A DNA stretch of 64,000 nt from Myxococcales bacterium (GTDB lineage Bacteria; Myxococcota_A; Polyangia; Palsa-1104): the NCBI GenBank assembly GCA_003170275.1, contig PNAM01000074.1, positions 1 to 64,000 on the forward strand, in the 5' to 3' direction. Made by a program: the position numbers and the translations under genes. Positions 22,854 through 32,090 of the stretch are shown piece by piece. The notes beneath the pieces were generated by a model. That model did not search any database, was not told the DNA's origin, and saw only the letters and a list, made by a program, of their open reading frames with translations. Each line of letters starts with the position of its first letter. The first letter of the stretch is position 1.

Positions 22854-23741
22854 CTATAACCCGTCGCGACGGATGGCGATATAGGTCGAATCGACCGCGC
22901 GCAAGTTGTGCACCACGCCGGTCGCGCAGCCGCGCGCCTCGTAGAGCCAGATATTTCCGAACGGGTCACCCGAGCCGGTCATCTCGACCAGTGCGATGTG
23001 CCCCTCGGTGGCGGTGCGGTGCACCATCGCGTCGGCCGGCTTGAGCGTCGAGCGCGGCACCGGCTGCCAGTGGGTCGTGTCGTTGAAGAAGTTCGCCGTC
23101 GAGTACGGGTGCTGATCGACCTCGAGCGCGCTGGGCGACGGTACCTGCCACACCTTGGCGACGAAGCCCGAGCAGTCGGCGCCGAACGCGCCGGTGTGCG
23201 TGCACGACGGGCAGCTCCCCACGCACGTGCCGAGCTGCGCCAGATCGGCGCGCCACGAGCCGTGCCCCCAGTAGTAGGAGTAGCCGACCGCGAGCTTGGC
23301 GCGCGCGAAGATGTCGTCGACGGTGACGCCGGTGATCGCGCCGCCGTCCGAGGGCACGCCGCCGGCGCACAGCCCGTCCGAGAACAGCCCGGCGGGGATG
23401 AGATACTTCCCCGAGGCCCAGCCGGTCTGGGTCTGGTAGGTGACGTTCCACCAGCCGGCGGTCGGCGTGGTCGACGGCCCGTCAACCACCTGCACGCTGG
23501 CGCCGCACGGCATGCCGGCGAGGATGTTCGCGGCGGTGCCGACCCCGTCGCGCAAGTTCAGCGTGTCGGCGGTCACGCGCGCGGTCATGCCCACGGTGAG
23601 CACCGTCGAGTTGCCGCCGTCCTCGTCGGTGGGCGACACCACTTCGCCGGCGTCGGGCGAGGTCGGGTCGCCCTCGTCGAGGGGCAATTCAGCCGCACAA
23701 GCCGAGAGCATCAGCGCCGCGAAGGCCCAGCGAAACTGCAT
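22854..23741 (-). CDS. Lipoprotein with SH3-like and NlpC/P60-like domains
   Basis: A 295-residue predicted lipoprotein (lipobox LSAC, Cys15) with an acidic linker. Residues about 50-115 look like a bacterial SH3 domain (VTADTLNLRDGVGT, then a GWASGKYLI end). The C-terminal domain resembles NlpC/P60 cysteine peptidases: GADCSGF with Cys190, EGHIALVE with His248, and a Trp/Tyr-rich entry YSYYWGHGSW. These enzymes cut peptidoglycan peptides. A Cys-rich insert (GTCVGSCPSC) precedes the nucleophile, which is unusual. It is divergent from the next lipoprotein gene, with 45 bases between them, and a TAGTAT hexamer lies eight bases before its start. Confidence 0.8.
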   Translation of the reverse strand: MQFRWAFAALMLSACAAELPLDEGDPTSPDAGEVVSPTDEDGGNSTVLTVGMTARVTADTLNLRDGVGTAANILAGMPCGASVQVVDGPSTTPTAGWWNVTYQTQTGWASGKYLIPAGLFSDGLCAGGVPSDGGAITGVTVDDIFARAKLAVGYSYYWGHGSWRADLAQLGTCVGSCPSCTHTGAFGADCSGFVAKVWQVPSPSALEVDQHPYSTANFFNDTTHWQPVPRSTLKPADAMVHRTATEGHIALVEMTGSGDPFGNIWLYEARGCATGVVHNLRAVDSTYIAIRRDGL

Positions 23742-23786
23742 GGACCGGGATACTATCACAAATTGGTCCGACCAGAGCGAGGAGCC
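23742..23786. promoter_or_regulatory. Divergent promoter region with TGGTC-C-GACCA inverted repeat
   Basis: Forty-five bases separate two lipoprotein genes. An 11-bp palindrome (23764-23774) sits in the middle. GATAGTATC on the minus strand may form the -10 of the leftward gene, and GCGAGGAG gives a ribosome site for the rightward gene. Confidence 0.4.
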
Positions 23787-24791
23787 ATGAACCTGTCCAA
23801 GATGCGGCTCGGGTGGATGGCGGTGGGCGTGGCGCTGGCCGGTTGCGGGCCGGGCGCGCCAGCGAAGATCGCCACTGCGAGCGCCTACTCCGACGAGGCC
23901 GGCGCAATCCTCTTCGTGGGCTTTCTGATGAACGACAAGAACGGCGACAACACCATGGCGGGCGGCACGTTGGCCGTCACGGTCACGGGCGCGGGTGGGG
24001 CAAGCGTGTGCTCGGCGTCGATGCCCGTCGAGGCGTCGAACCCGCTCGATTCCTACTCCGGCTCGCACAAGGTGCAGGGCAAGCTCTCGCCAGTCTGCCC
24101 GCCGGAGAAGCCCGGCGAGACGCGCTCGGCCAGGCTGGTCTTCACCAGCGACAAGGGCGAGCGGCTCGAGACCGTCACGCTGTTCACCCGGCTCAAGCCA
24201 TTCGTCGCGCCGCCGCCGCCTGCGCCGCCTGCGCCGCCTGCGGACTGGGACCACAAGGTGCTGGCCCGGCTCACCGCCGCGCTGGCTGCGATGGGCACGG
24301 AAGATCAGATCTGTCCCGACGAGGAGCTGAAGAAGCTCAGCCGGCGCCAGCGCGTCCACCTAAAGACGGTTTCGCAAGACAGCCTGCTCTTGACCGTCGG
24401 CAAACCCGGCCTCGGGCACGGCTGCGAGCCGGGGGAAAAGCTCACCGGCGAGCTGCCCGGCCTGATCCTCGTCGACGTCGCGGAGAGCTGCAAGAAGCCC
24501 ACGCTGGTCGCCGGCGGCTCCAGGTTCGACTCGGGGTTGTATCGCGCGGTCGTCGCGTTGGTGGACCTCAAGGCGGGCACGATCCTGTGCCACACGCGCT
24601 ACAGCGCGGCGAACTCCGCGGTGGCCAAGGGCGATCGCAAGTTCGGGGCGGAGGGCATCGTCGGCGGAGACTTCCTCATCCAGATCGACGATCTGCGCCT
24701 GGCCGCGATCCAAAAGATCTCGCGCTACATCGAGGCGCCGGTGAGCGGCTTCGACCCGCAGGAAATAGGCGAAAACGGCCGCATCTACTGA
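23787..24791 (+). CDS. Predicted lipoprotein, function unknown
   Basis: A 334-residue protein with a signal peptide ending in the lipobox LAGC (Cys20). An N-terminal beta-rich region (to about residue 135) is joined by a Pro-rich linker PPPPAPPAPPA to a C-terminal domain with CPDEELKKL, GLGHGCEPGE and four further Cys residues. No family is recognised. The ATG has a GCGAGGAG site. It stands alone between a divergent lipoprotein gene and the MoxR gene, which has its own promoter. Confidence 0.7.
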   Translation: MNLSKMRLGWMAVGVALAGCGPGAPAKIATASAYSDEAGAILFVGFLMNDKNGDNTMAGGTLAVTVTGAGGASVCSASMPVEASNPLDSYSGSHKVQGKLSPVCPPEKPGETRSARLVFTSDKGERLETVTLFTRLKPFVAPPPPAPPAPPADWDHKVLARLTAALAAMGTEDQICPDEELKKLSRRQRVHLKTVSQDSLLLTVGKPGLGHGCEPGEKLTGELPGLILVDVAESCKKPTLVAGGSRFDSGLYRAVVALVDLKAGTILCHTRYSAANSAVAKGDRKFGAEGIVGGDFLIQIDDLRLAAIQKISRYIEAPVSGFDPQEIGENGRIY

Positions 24792-24797
24792 GGGCAA

Positions 24798-24826
24798 TTG
24801 CCGAGCCCACGTAATGGTGCTATCCC
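24798..24826 (+). promoter_or_regulatory. Promoter TTGCCG-N17-TATCCC with TGC extended -10
   Basis: A -35-like TTGCCG and a -10-like TATCCC are separated by 17 bases, with TGC directly before the -10. The predicted start of transcription is about three bases before the MoxR ATG, so the message would be nearly leaderless. The same layout recurs before the gene at 27975. Confidence 0.5.
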
Positions 24827-24835
24827 CGAGGCCAC

Positions 24836-25831
<996 letters not shown>

Positions 25832-25837
25832 CGTTCC

Positions 25838-26728
25838 ATGCTCCCGCGCGAGCTCATCAAGAAGATCCGGCGCATCGAGATCGTCACCGCCCGCCAGGCG
25901 CAGAACCAGCTCGCGGGCGCGTACCACTCGGTGTTCAAGGGCCTGGGCATGGCGTTCTCCGAGGTGCGCCAGTACCAGCCCGGCGACGACGTGCGCCTGA
26001 TCGACTGGAACGTCACCGCGCGCATGCGCGAGGCGTACATCAAGGTGTTCGTCGAAGAGCGCGAGATGACCGTCATGCTGCTGGTCGACGCGTCGGGCTC
26101 GGGCGCGTTCGGCTCGCGCGAGCAGGCCAAGCGCGAGGTGGCCGCCGAGATCGCCGCGCTGCTCGCGTTCTCGGCGATCAAGAACAACGATCGCATCGGC
26201 CTGATCATCTTCACCGATCGCGTCGAGAAGTTCGTGCCGCCCAAGAAGGGCCGGCGCCACGTGCTCGCGCTGATCACCGAGATCCTCACCTTCCAACCGG
26301 TCTCGCGACGCACCGATCTGCGCGTCGGGCTGGAGTTCCTCGGCAGGGTGGCGCGCCGCCGCTCGGTGGCGTTCCTGGTCTCCGATTTCATCGTCGACGA
26401 GGGAACGTCCGCGTACGAAAAGGGGCTGCGCATCGCCAAGCGCAAGCACGACCTGGTGCCGGTGACCATCACCGATCCGATGGAGGAGGAGCTGCCCGAC
26501 GTCGGCTACGTCTACTTCGAGGACGTCGAGACCGGCGAGGTGGTCTCGTTCGACACCGCCGGCAAGGGCCGAAAGGCGTACGCCGCCCGCGTCAAGAAGG
26601 CGCGCTTCGAGCGCGAGACGCTGTTTCGCAAGCTGAGCATGGACTTCGTCAACGTGCGCACCGACCAGCCCTACGTCGGCTCGCTGGTCGCGTTCTTCCG
26701 CGCCCGCGAGCACCGGCTGCGCCACTGA
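25838..26728 (+). CDS. DUF58 domain protein (Bat operon)
   Basis: A 296-residue protein with the DUF58 signature GMAFSEVRQYQPGDDVRLIDWNVTAR near residues 38-60 and a VWA-like fold beginning MLLVDASGSGAFG, where the DxSxS metal site is kept as Asp-Ala-Ser-Gly-Ser. No transmembrane helices are evident, so it is probably cytoplasmic and membrane-associated. It is the standard partner of MoxR ATPases in aerotolerance operons. In this window the next operon genes on the same strand begin 1.25 kb later, after two inserted opposite-strand genes. Confidence 0.92.
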   Translation: MLPRELIKKIRRIEIVTARQAQNQLAGAYHSVFKGLGMAFSEVRQYQPGDDVRLIDWNVTARMREAYIKVFVEEREMTVMLLVDASGSGAFGSREQAKREVAAEIAALLAFSAIKNNDRIGLIIFTDRVEKFVPPKKGRRHVLALITEILTFQPVSRRTDLRVGLEFLGRVARRRSVAFLVSDFIVDEGTSAYEKGLRIAKRKHDLVPVTITDPMEEELPDVGYVYFEDVETGEVVSFDTAGKGRKAYAARVKKARFERETLFRKLSMDFVNVRTDQPYVGSLVAFFRAREHRLRH

Positions 26729-26730
26729 CC

Positions 26731-27270
26731 TCAGGGCGGGTCGGACGGTGACGGCGGGTCCGGCGGCAAGTCGAGTGGAGTCGACAGCATGTCTGGACCG
26801 ACCTCGAACACGACCTCGTTCGAGCGGACGGGACCGACCCGCGCGCGGGCCCACAGCCGGCGATCTGCGCGAGCGTATTTCCAGATCGCAGGTGGGTTTG
26901 GATCATAGCAAAAGCGAATGTGGTAGCTGCCCGGACGCGGCCGTATGTAGTCGATGCCTGTCCCGCCCCAGCGCTCCGCTTCGAATGGCTGCGTTGGAAG
27001 TCGGACCGATCTGCCTGGGCGCAGGGCAGTGAACTCGCTGGCAAGCGGCGCGTAGTCCACGTGGCGAATGGCGGTTTCTTGCGGCTGTTGGAGCACGCCG
27101 TCGAGAGTGACCGTGCACGGGAAGATGAAGCCGCCTCCGACCAACATCGACACTCTTGATCGATTCGTCAGAGTTGCCCAAACCGACTTGTTCTCCACTC
27201 GGACCTGTAGCTCGAGCTCATGCGCGCAGCCGACGAGCAGGAACGCGAGCGCGGCGATGGCCCTCGACAG
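26731..27270 (-). CDS. Predicted lipoprotein with apparent CTG start, function unknown
   Basis: Read from the CTG at 27270 the gene begins MSRAIAALAFLLVGC, a clear lipoprotein signal with lipobox LVGC (Cys15), giving 179 residues. Reading from the next usual start, a GTG 24 codons later, would remove the whole signal. An in-frame TAG, the stop of the nucleotidyltransferase gene, lies two codons upstream, so no earlier start exists. The mature part has no recognised domain; it is beta-rich with a Pro-rich tail. It follows the nucleotidyltransferase gene by three bases and is probably coupled to it. A frameshifted or decayed 5' end is the alternative explanation. Confidence 0.6.
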   Translation of the reverse strand: MSRAIAALAFLLVGCAHELELQVRVENKSVWATLTNRSRVSMLVGGGFIFPCTVTLDGVLQQPQETAIRHVDYAPLASEFTALRPGRSVRLPTQPFEAERWGGTGIDYIRPRPGSYHIRFCYDPNPPAIWKYARADRRLWARARVGPVRSNEVVFEVGPDMLSTPLDLPPDPPSPSDPP

Positions 27271-27273
27271 GGA

Positions 27274-27909
27274 CTACTCGCGCTCCGGCGTCTGCGCGGC
27301 CGTCCACAGCTCGAGATATTTGTCGCGGACCGAGGCGTCGAGAGAGTCGGCGAGCGCGCGCGGGAGTGTAGCGGCGCGAATGACTTCCAGGACGTCGGCG
27401 AGATCCTTGAGCCGATGGGGGGCGCTCAGGCCGGAGGCCAATTTGAGTTCGATGAGCTTCTCGACCGGGAGCAGCGCGACGCGTGCCCCGCGCATCGCCA
27501 GCGTGGCGGGATCGGGGAACTGCACGGGTTTTGGTTTGCCGTCTCCAGGATAGTCGCCAGCGAGCAGCACATCGATCGAGACGCCGTTTTCGGTGTCTCG
27601 CATCCCTTTGCTCCCCGGGAACTTCTCGACGTAGCCACGCCCGAGCGCGACCGCACGCAACGCGTCCAGTCCGGCGCGCGTCAGGAGAACGTCGACGTCG
27701 ACGGTGACCCGGCGGTAGCCGAGCTCGTTCAGCGCGAGGGCTCCGACGATGGCGTAAGGGATCCGCTCCGATTCGAGGAGCTGCACCAGCTTGGCGAGCG
27801 CCTTCTGGACGTCCGCTTCCCCCATGAAGAACCTCGCCGCCTGTTCGGCCCCGGACCAGAAGCGCGCTTCGGCCGCCGGATCGAGCTTGGTCTTTCGCGG
27901 CCGTACCAT
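27274..27909 (-). CDS. Nucleotidyltransferase-fold protein
   Basis: A 211-residue protein with the minimal nucleotidyltransferase core: IVGALALNELGYRRVTVDVDVLL (55-77), where the G-A-L, then the D-V-D pair, matches the GS/GG and DxD elements of AbiEii-like and related enzymes. The rest is helical with LLPVEKLIELKLASG, a segment common in this family. Such proteins are often the enzyme half of toxin-antitoxin or abortive-infection pairs, but the neighbour here is a lipoprotein and no antitoxin is seen. It lies opposite to and inside the Bat operon. The start ATG is seven bases after a TATTCT -10 on the minus strand. Confidence 0.7.
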   Translation of the reverse strand: MVRPRKTKLDPAAEARFWSGAEQAARFFMGEADVQKALAKLVQLLESERIPYAIVGALALNELGYRRVTVDVDVLLTRAGLDALRAVALGRGYVEKFPGSKGMRDTENGVSIDVLLAGDYPGDGKPKPVQFPDPATLAMRGARVALLPVEKLIELKLASGLSAPHRLKDLADVLEVIRAATLPRALADSLDASVRDKYLELWTAAQTPERE

Positions 27910-27919
27910 GATCCATAGA

Positions 27920-27959
27920 ATAGCATCCGATTGCCCGGCCTGCCGGATGATGCTATCCC
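27920..27959. promoter_or_regulatory. Divergent leaderless promoter pair (inverted TGCTAT elements)
   Basis: On the plus strand TTGCCC-N17-TATCCC (27931-27959) with TGC before the -10 drives the gene at 27975. On the minus strand GATGCTATTCT (its GATGCTAT part is 27920-27927) puts a -10 exactly seven bases before the nucleotidyltransferase ATG. The two elements form an 8-bp inverted repeat, ATAGCATC/GATGCTAT, which the promoter pair explains without an operator. Confidence 0.5.
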
Positions 27960-27974
27960 CGGAAGGCCCTTTTC

Positions 27975-29009
27975 ATGACCGCAACCCCACGGTACCTGGT
28001 CCTCCTCGCGTCGCTCCTCTGGCCCCTCTGTGCGGCGGCCGCCGATGCGCCCGATCCGGACGCGCCGACCGTCGGGGCGTCGCTCGATCACGCCGAGGGT
28101 CACGTGGGCGATCGGCTGACGCTGACGGTCAGCGCGGTGGCCAAGGCGGGCGTGGCGGTGACGCTGCCCAACAAGCTCGAGCTCGGCAAGCTCGAGGTGC
28201 TCGACCGCAACGACACCGACAAGAACGGCCGCGATCTGGGCGACGGGCGGCGCTCGCACCGCTTCGTCATCGGCGCTTCCGCGTACGAGGTCGGCGAGCT
28301 CGAGGTGCCGCCGATCGAGGTGACCTACATCAACCCGAAGGGCGAGGTGCGCACGGTGCAGACCGCGCCGGTGCCGTTCCGCATCCGCTCGCTGGTCGCC
28401 GACGAGGAGCAGCATCCGGAGGTGCAGCCGCTCAAGCCGCCGCGCTCGGCGCTCGTCGAGGACAAGCGGGTGGTCAAGGCGGTGCGCTACGGATTGATCG
28501 GGCTGGGCGGCGTGCTGGTGCTGGCCCTCGCGACGGTGCTCATCCGGCGGGCGCTGCGTCGCGCGCAGGCCGGCGCCGCGGCGGATCAGCCGAGCGGGCC
28601 GGTGCGTCCGCCCGACGAGATCGCCATGGAGAAGCTGCGCGCGCTGCGGGCGGCGGGCAACTTCGCGGCGGATCAATTCCGGCCGTTCTATTTCGCGGTC
28701 GCCGAGGTGGTGCGCGCGTACCTGGGCGCGCGCTACGGCTTCGATTCGCTCGAGCTCACCACCACCGAGCTCCTCGATCAGCTCAACGCGCACGCCGCGC
28801 ACCTGACCGCGCCCGACGGCGAGGTGGTGCGCTTTCTGAGCGACACCGATCTGGTCAAGTTCGCCAAGACCGGCTCCACCGACGAGGCCGCGCTGCAAGC
28901 GCTCGACGCCGCGCAGGCGATCGTGCTGTCGACCGCTGCGCCGCTCGAACAGGCCGCGCAAGCGATCTCCGGCCCCGTGCTCATGCCCAAGGAGAACGCG
29001 GGTGGCTGA
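27975..29009 (+). CDS. BatD-like/DUF4381-like membrane protein of the Bat operon
   Basis: A 344-residue protein with a cleavable signal peptide (to about residue 23), a beta-rich periplasmic domain (about 30-140), one transmembrane helix (about 168-190) and a cytoplasmic helical domain resembling DUF4381 (YFAVAEVVRAYLGARYGFDSLELTTTELL). This layout is usual for the gene between DUF58 and batA in such operons. Its stop overlaps the BatA start by eight bases. It has its own near-leaderless promoter after the inserted gene pair. Confidence 0.75.
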   Translation: MTATPRYLVLLASLLWPLCAAAADAPDPDAPTVGASLDHAEGHVGDRLTLTVSAVAKAGVAVTLPNKLELGKLEVLDRNDTDKNGRDLGDGRRSHRFVIGASAYEVGELEVPPIEVTYINPKGEVRTVQTAPVPFRIRSLVADEEQHPEVQPLKPPRSALVEDKRVVKAVRYGLIGLGGVLVLALATVLIRRALRRAQAGAAADQPSGPVRPPDEIAMEKLRALRAAGNFAADQFRPFYFAVAEVVRAYLGARYGFDSLELTTTELLDQLNAHAAHLTAPDGEVVRFLSDTDLVKFAKTGSTDEAALQALDAAQAIVLSTAAPLEQAAQAISGPVLMPKENAGG

Positions 29010-30174
29010 GCGTCCGCACACGCGGAGCACCGGTGCGCGGATCCTCGACGCGCTCGCGCCCTATCTCCTGACGGTGGCGGTGGCGCTGCCGTTCGCCATC
29101 TACTATTCGCTCACGCTGCGCGGCAAGGACATCCACTGGCGCCACACCTGGGCGTTCCTCTTGCTCGCCGCGGTGCCGCTCGCTGCGTGGGTCGGCTTCC
29201 ACCTCGAGCGGAAGCGCACCGGCACGCTGATTTTTTCGCGCACACACGATCTGGCCAACACGTCGCAGGGGCTGTTCGGGCGCCTGTTGCACCTGCCGCA
29301 GGTACTGCGCATCGTCGCCATCGCGCTGGTCGCCACCGCGCTCGCGCGGCCGCAGAAGCTCACCGCCGATCAGACCGAGGTCGAGGGCATCGACATCGTG
29401 ATCGCGCTCGACGTGTCCAACTCGATGCAGGAGAACGATCTGCTGCCCGACCGCATCACCGCCGCCAAGCGGGTGATCGATCAGTTCATCAAGCGGCGCG
29501 AGTCGGATCGCATCGGCCTGGTGATCTTCGGCAAGGAAGCCTTCACGCAGTGCCCGCTGACGCTCGACAACCGTGCGCTGCGCATGCTGCTCGCCGACGT
29601 GCGGATCGGGCTCATCGACGGGCAGGGCACCGCGATCGGCAACGCGCTCGGCACCGCCATCAACCGCCTGCGCGATCACGAGTGCGATCCCAAAGAGAAG
29701 GAAGCCGGCACCTGCAAGGAGCGCAAGGGCGCCAAGTCGAAGGTGGTGGTGCTGGTCACCGACGGCGACGACAACGCGTCGAAGATCGATCCGCGCAAGG
29801 CGGCAAAGTTCGCGCAGAGCTTTGGCATCAAGGTGTTCACCATCCTCATCGGCCGCGACACGCTGGTCGCCGAAGAGCCGGCCGGCGTGGATCGGTTTGG
29901 CAACCCGATCGGCGGCAACCGGCCGCGCTATCCGGTCAACCCCAAGCTGCTCGAAGAGATCGCCGATCAAACCGGCGGCATGCCGTACCTGGCCACCGAC
30001 ACCGACGCGCTGGAGAAGCGCTTTCAGGCGATCCTCGAGGATCTCGATCGCTCGCGGCTCAAGGCCCAGAAGCCGCACTACGCCGAGCTGTACCCGCTCC
30101 TGGTGACGCCGGCCCTCGCGTTGGTGCTGCTCGAGATCTTGCTGTCGCTCACGCGCTTCCGGAGATTTCCATGA
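29002..30174 (+). CDS. batA: BatA-type von Willebrand factor A membrane protein
   Basis: A 390-residue protein with two N-terminal helices, a third at about 100-115, a VWA domain and a C-terminal anchor helix (about 362-382). The metal-ion-dependent adhesion site is complete: Asp137, Ser139 and Ser141 in DVSNSM, the Thr of QGTAIG, and Asp in VTDGDD. The VWA domain should face the periplasm. The start is GTG overlapping the upstream gene, and the stop overlaps the next start (ATGA). It differs from typical BatA by an insert with CDPKEKEAGTCKE before VVVLVTDGDD, containing two Cys that may form a disulfide. Confidence 0.88.
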   Translation: MAERPHTRSTGARILDALAPYLLTVAVALPFAIYYSLTLRGKDIHWRHTWAFLLLAAVPLAAWVGFHLERKRTGTLIFSRTHDLANTSQGLFGRLLHLPQVLRIVAIALVATALARPQKLTADQTEVEGIDIVIALDVSNSMQENDLLPDRITAAKRVIDQFIKRRESDRIGLVIFGKEAFTQCPLTLDNRALRMLLADVRIGLIDGQGTAIGNALGTAINRLRDHECDPKEKEAGTCKERKGAKSKVVVLVTDGDDNASKIDPRKAAKFAQSFGIKVFTILIGRDTLVAEEPAGVDRFGNPIGGNRPRYPVNPKLLEEIADQTGGMPYLATDTDALEKRFQAILEDLDRSRLKAQKPHYAELYPLLVTPALALVLLEILLSLTRFRRFP

Positions 30175-32090
30175 ACAGCCAGAACTGGGGCGATCTGGGG
30201 ATCTTGTGGATGCTGGCGCTGGTGCCGGTGCTGGTGGTCACCTACGCGTTCGACGGGCAGCGGCGGCGGCGGGTGCTGGAGCGCATCGGGCACCTGACGA
30301 TGGTTCGCAAGATGACCACCTCGTACTCGCCGGCGCGCCGTCGCTGGCGCGCGGTGCTGACGGTGGGCGCGGTGGCGCTGCTGGTGACCGCGTTGGCGCG
30401 GCCGCAGGTGCAGGGCAAAGGTCGGCTCACCGAGAACCGCGGGCTCGATCTGGTGGTGGCGCTCGATTTTTCCAAGAGCATGCTGGCCAAGGACGTCTAT
30501 CCGACGCGGCTCGAGCGCGCCAAGGCCGAGCTGTCGCACCTGATCGATACGCTCAAGGGCGATCGCGTGGGGCTGGTCGCGTTCGCCGGCGAGACCATGT
30601 CCTATCCGCTCACCGTCGACTACGAAGCGGCCAAGCTATTCTGGCGCGATCTCGGGCCGGACGACATGCCGGTGGGCGGCACCGATCTCGGGCGCGCGCT
30701 CACCGCGTCGACCGAGCTGCTCAAGCAGGCGCGTGAGGGCGAGATCAAGCGCCGCCCCAACGCCAAGCGCCGGCCGGGACAGGTGATCTTGCTGCTCACC
30801 GACGGGGAAGACACCGAAGGGCGCGGGCTGGAAGCGGCGCGCGCGGCGGCCAAGGAAGGCATTCGCATCTACACGCTGGGCATCGGCTCGACCGAGGCGC
30901 CGCTGATCCAGACCTACGACGCCGACGGGCGGCCCAACGGAATGCTCTCGGACGCCGAGGGACGGCCGGTGCGCGCCGGGCTCGACGAGGCGGGGCTCAA
31001 GTCGATCGCGCAGGTGAGCGGCGGGGATTATTTGCCGATCGATCCCAAGCGGTTCGGCGTGGATCGGGTGCAAAAGGAGATCGAGAGCCTGGAGCGGACC
31101 GAGGAGGAGGCGCGCTTCGAGCGCGAGCCGGACGATGTGGGGCGCTTTCTGTTGGTGCCGGCGTTCTTGTTGTTGGTGCTGGGGGCGTTGGTGCGCGAGC
31201 GAAAGCGGGCGGACGGCGTGAACGTCGTCAACGAGAACGCGGACGTCAACGTCAACGCCAACGCGGGCGGCAGGGCGAATGCGGGGCGGAGTGCGGCGGC
31301 GGCGATGTTGTTGTTCCTGCTTCCGTTCGTGAGCGGGTTCGATCTGTTCTTGCGGCGCGATCCCAACATCGAAGAGGGGAACAAGCTGTTGCAGGCGGGC
31401 AAGGCGGAGGACGCGCTCAAGGCGTACGATCGCGCAGCGCAGGCGCTGCCCGACGAGCCGATCGTGCGCTTCGATCGCGGCTCGGCGCTGTATCAGCTCG
31501 GGCGCTTCCCCGAGGCGCAGAAGGAATTTCAGCGCGCGTCTGAAGGTCGCGACGCGCAGCTCAAGGCGGACGCCTACTACAATATGGGCAACTCGCTGTT
31601 CAAGCAGGAGCGCTGGAAGGAATCGCTCGACGCGTACAAGCACACGCTCGGGCTGCGCCCGGACGATCGGCGCGCCAAGTGGAACCTCGAGCTGGCGCTC
31701 AAGCGGATCCAGGAGCAGAAGCAACAGCAACAGCAGAAGCCGGATCAAAAGCAGGATCAGAAAGATCAGCAGCAACAGCAACAACAGCAACAGCAGCAGG
31801 CGGATCAAAAGGATCAACAGCAACAGCAACAGCAGCAGCAGCAGCAGCAACAGCAACAAGCGGCGGGAGATCCGAAAGAAGAGAAGAAGCCGCCCAAGCC
31901 GACGCCGAACGAATCGGCGGAGCGCGGCGAGAAGGACAAGCCCAAGCCCGCGCAGCCCAAGCCCGCGCGTGAGATCGACAAGCAGGACGCCGAGGCGGTG
32001 CTCGATGCGCTCGAGCGCGTCGAGCCGACGGTGCAAAAAGATCTCGCGCGCCGGCGCGCCGGCAATCGCCGGCCGAGCAAGGATTGGTGA
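30171..32090 (+). CDS. batB: BatB-BatC fusion: VWA domain, TPR repeats and poly-Gln linker
   Basis: A 639-residue protein combining two Bat proteins that are usually separate. The BatB half has N-terminal helices and a VWA domain with Asp99, Ser101 and Ser103 (DFSKS) and LLTDGED. Two hydrophobic helices follow, separated by an Asn-rich loop with NVV-NEN-ADV-NVN-ANA repeats. The BatC half has TPR motifs (EEGNKLLQAGKAEDALKAYDRA and two more), a Gln/Lys/Asp-rich low-complexity tract with long Gln runs, a Pro/Lys tract, and a conserved-looking end (DAEAVLDALERVEP). The start overlaps the BatA stop, and the stop overlaps the BatD start (TGATG). The protein probably organises a periplasmic or membrane complex with MoxR and BatA. 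Confidence 0.88.
   Translation: MNSQNWGDLGILWMLALVPVLVVTYAFDGQRRRRVLERIGHLTMVRKMTTSYSPARRRWRAVLTVGAVALLVTALARPQVQGKGRLTENRGLDLVVALDFSKSMLAKDVYPTRLERAKAELSHLIDTLKGDRVGLVAFAGETMSYPLTVDYEAAKLFWRDLGPDDMPVGGTDLGRALTASTELLKQAREGEIKRRPNAKRRPGQVILLLTDGEDTEGRGLEAARAAAKEGIRIYTLGIGSTEAPLIQTYDADGRPNGMLSDAEGRPVRAGLDEAGLKSIAQVSGGDYLPIDPKRFGVDRVQKEIESLERTEEEARFEREPDDVGRFLLVPAFLLLVLGALVRERKRADGVNVVNENADVNVNANAGGRANAGRSAAAAMLLFLLPFVSGFDLFLRRDPNIEEGNKLLQAGKAEDALKAYDRAAQALPDEPIVRFDRGSALYQLGRFPEAQKEFQRASEGRDAQLKADAYYNMGNSLFKQERWKESLDAYKHTLGLRPDDRRAKWNLELALKRIQEQKQQQQQKPDQKQDQKDQQQQQQQQQQQADQKDQQQQQQQQQQQQQQQAAGDPKEEKKPPKPTPNESAERGEKDKPKPAQPKPAREIDKQDAEAVLDALERVEPTVQKDLARRRAGNRRPSKDW
31219..31262 (+). repeat. Hexanucleotide-like AACG tract encoding Asn-Val/Asn-Ala repeats
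   Basis: Repeated AACGTC, AACGCG and AACGCC hexamers encode alternating Asn with Val, Glu or Ala in the loop between two membrane helices of the BatB-BatC fusion. A related tract occurs at 57562-57612 inside another signal peptide. Confidence 0.6.
31716..31862 (+). repeat. CAG/CAA microsatellite-like poly-glutamine tract
   Basis: Mixed CAG and CAA codons give three Gln runs, the longest about 15 residues, separated by Asp/Lys-rich spacers. Codon mixing lowers slippage, but the tract is still length-variable in principle. It links the TPR region to the C-terminal motif of the BatB-BatC fusion. Confidence 0.85.

Noticed and set aside
27920..27956. ATAGCATC/GATGCTAT inverted repeat as an operator
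   Set aside because: Each arm is the -10 region of one of two divergent promoters, so the symmetry is explained without a regulator.
31716..31862. CRISPR array or other repeat array in the CAG/CAA region
   Set aside because: It is an in-frame poly-Gln tract with no spacer structure; no CRISPR repeats or cas genes were seen anywhere in the window.
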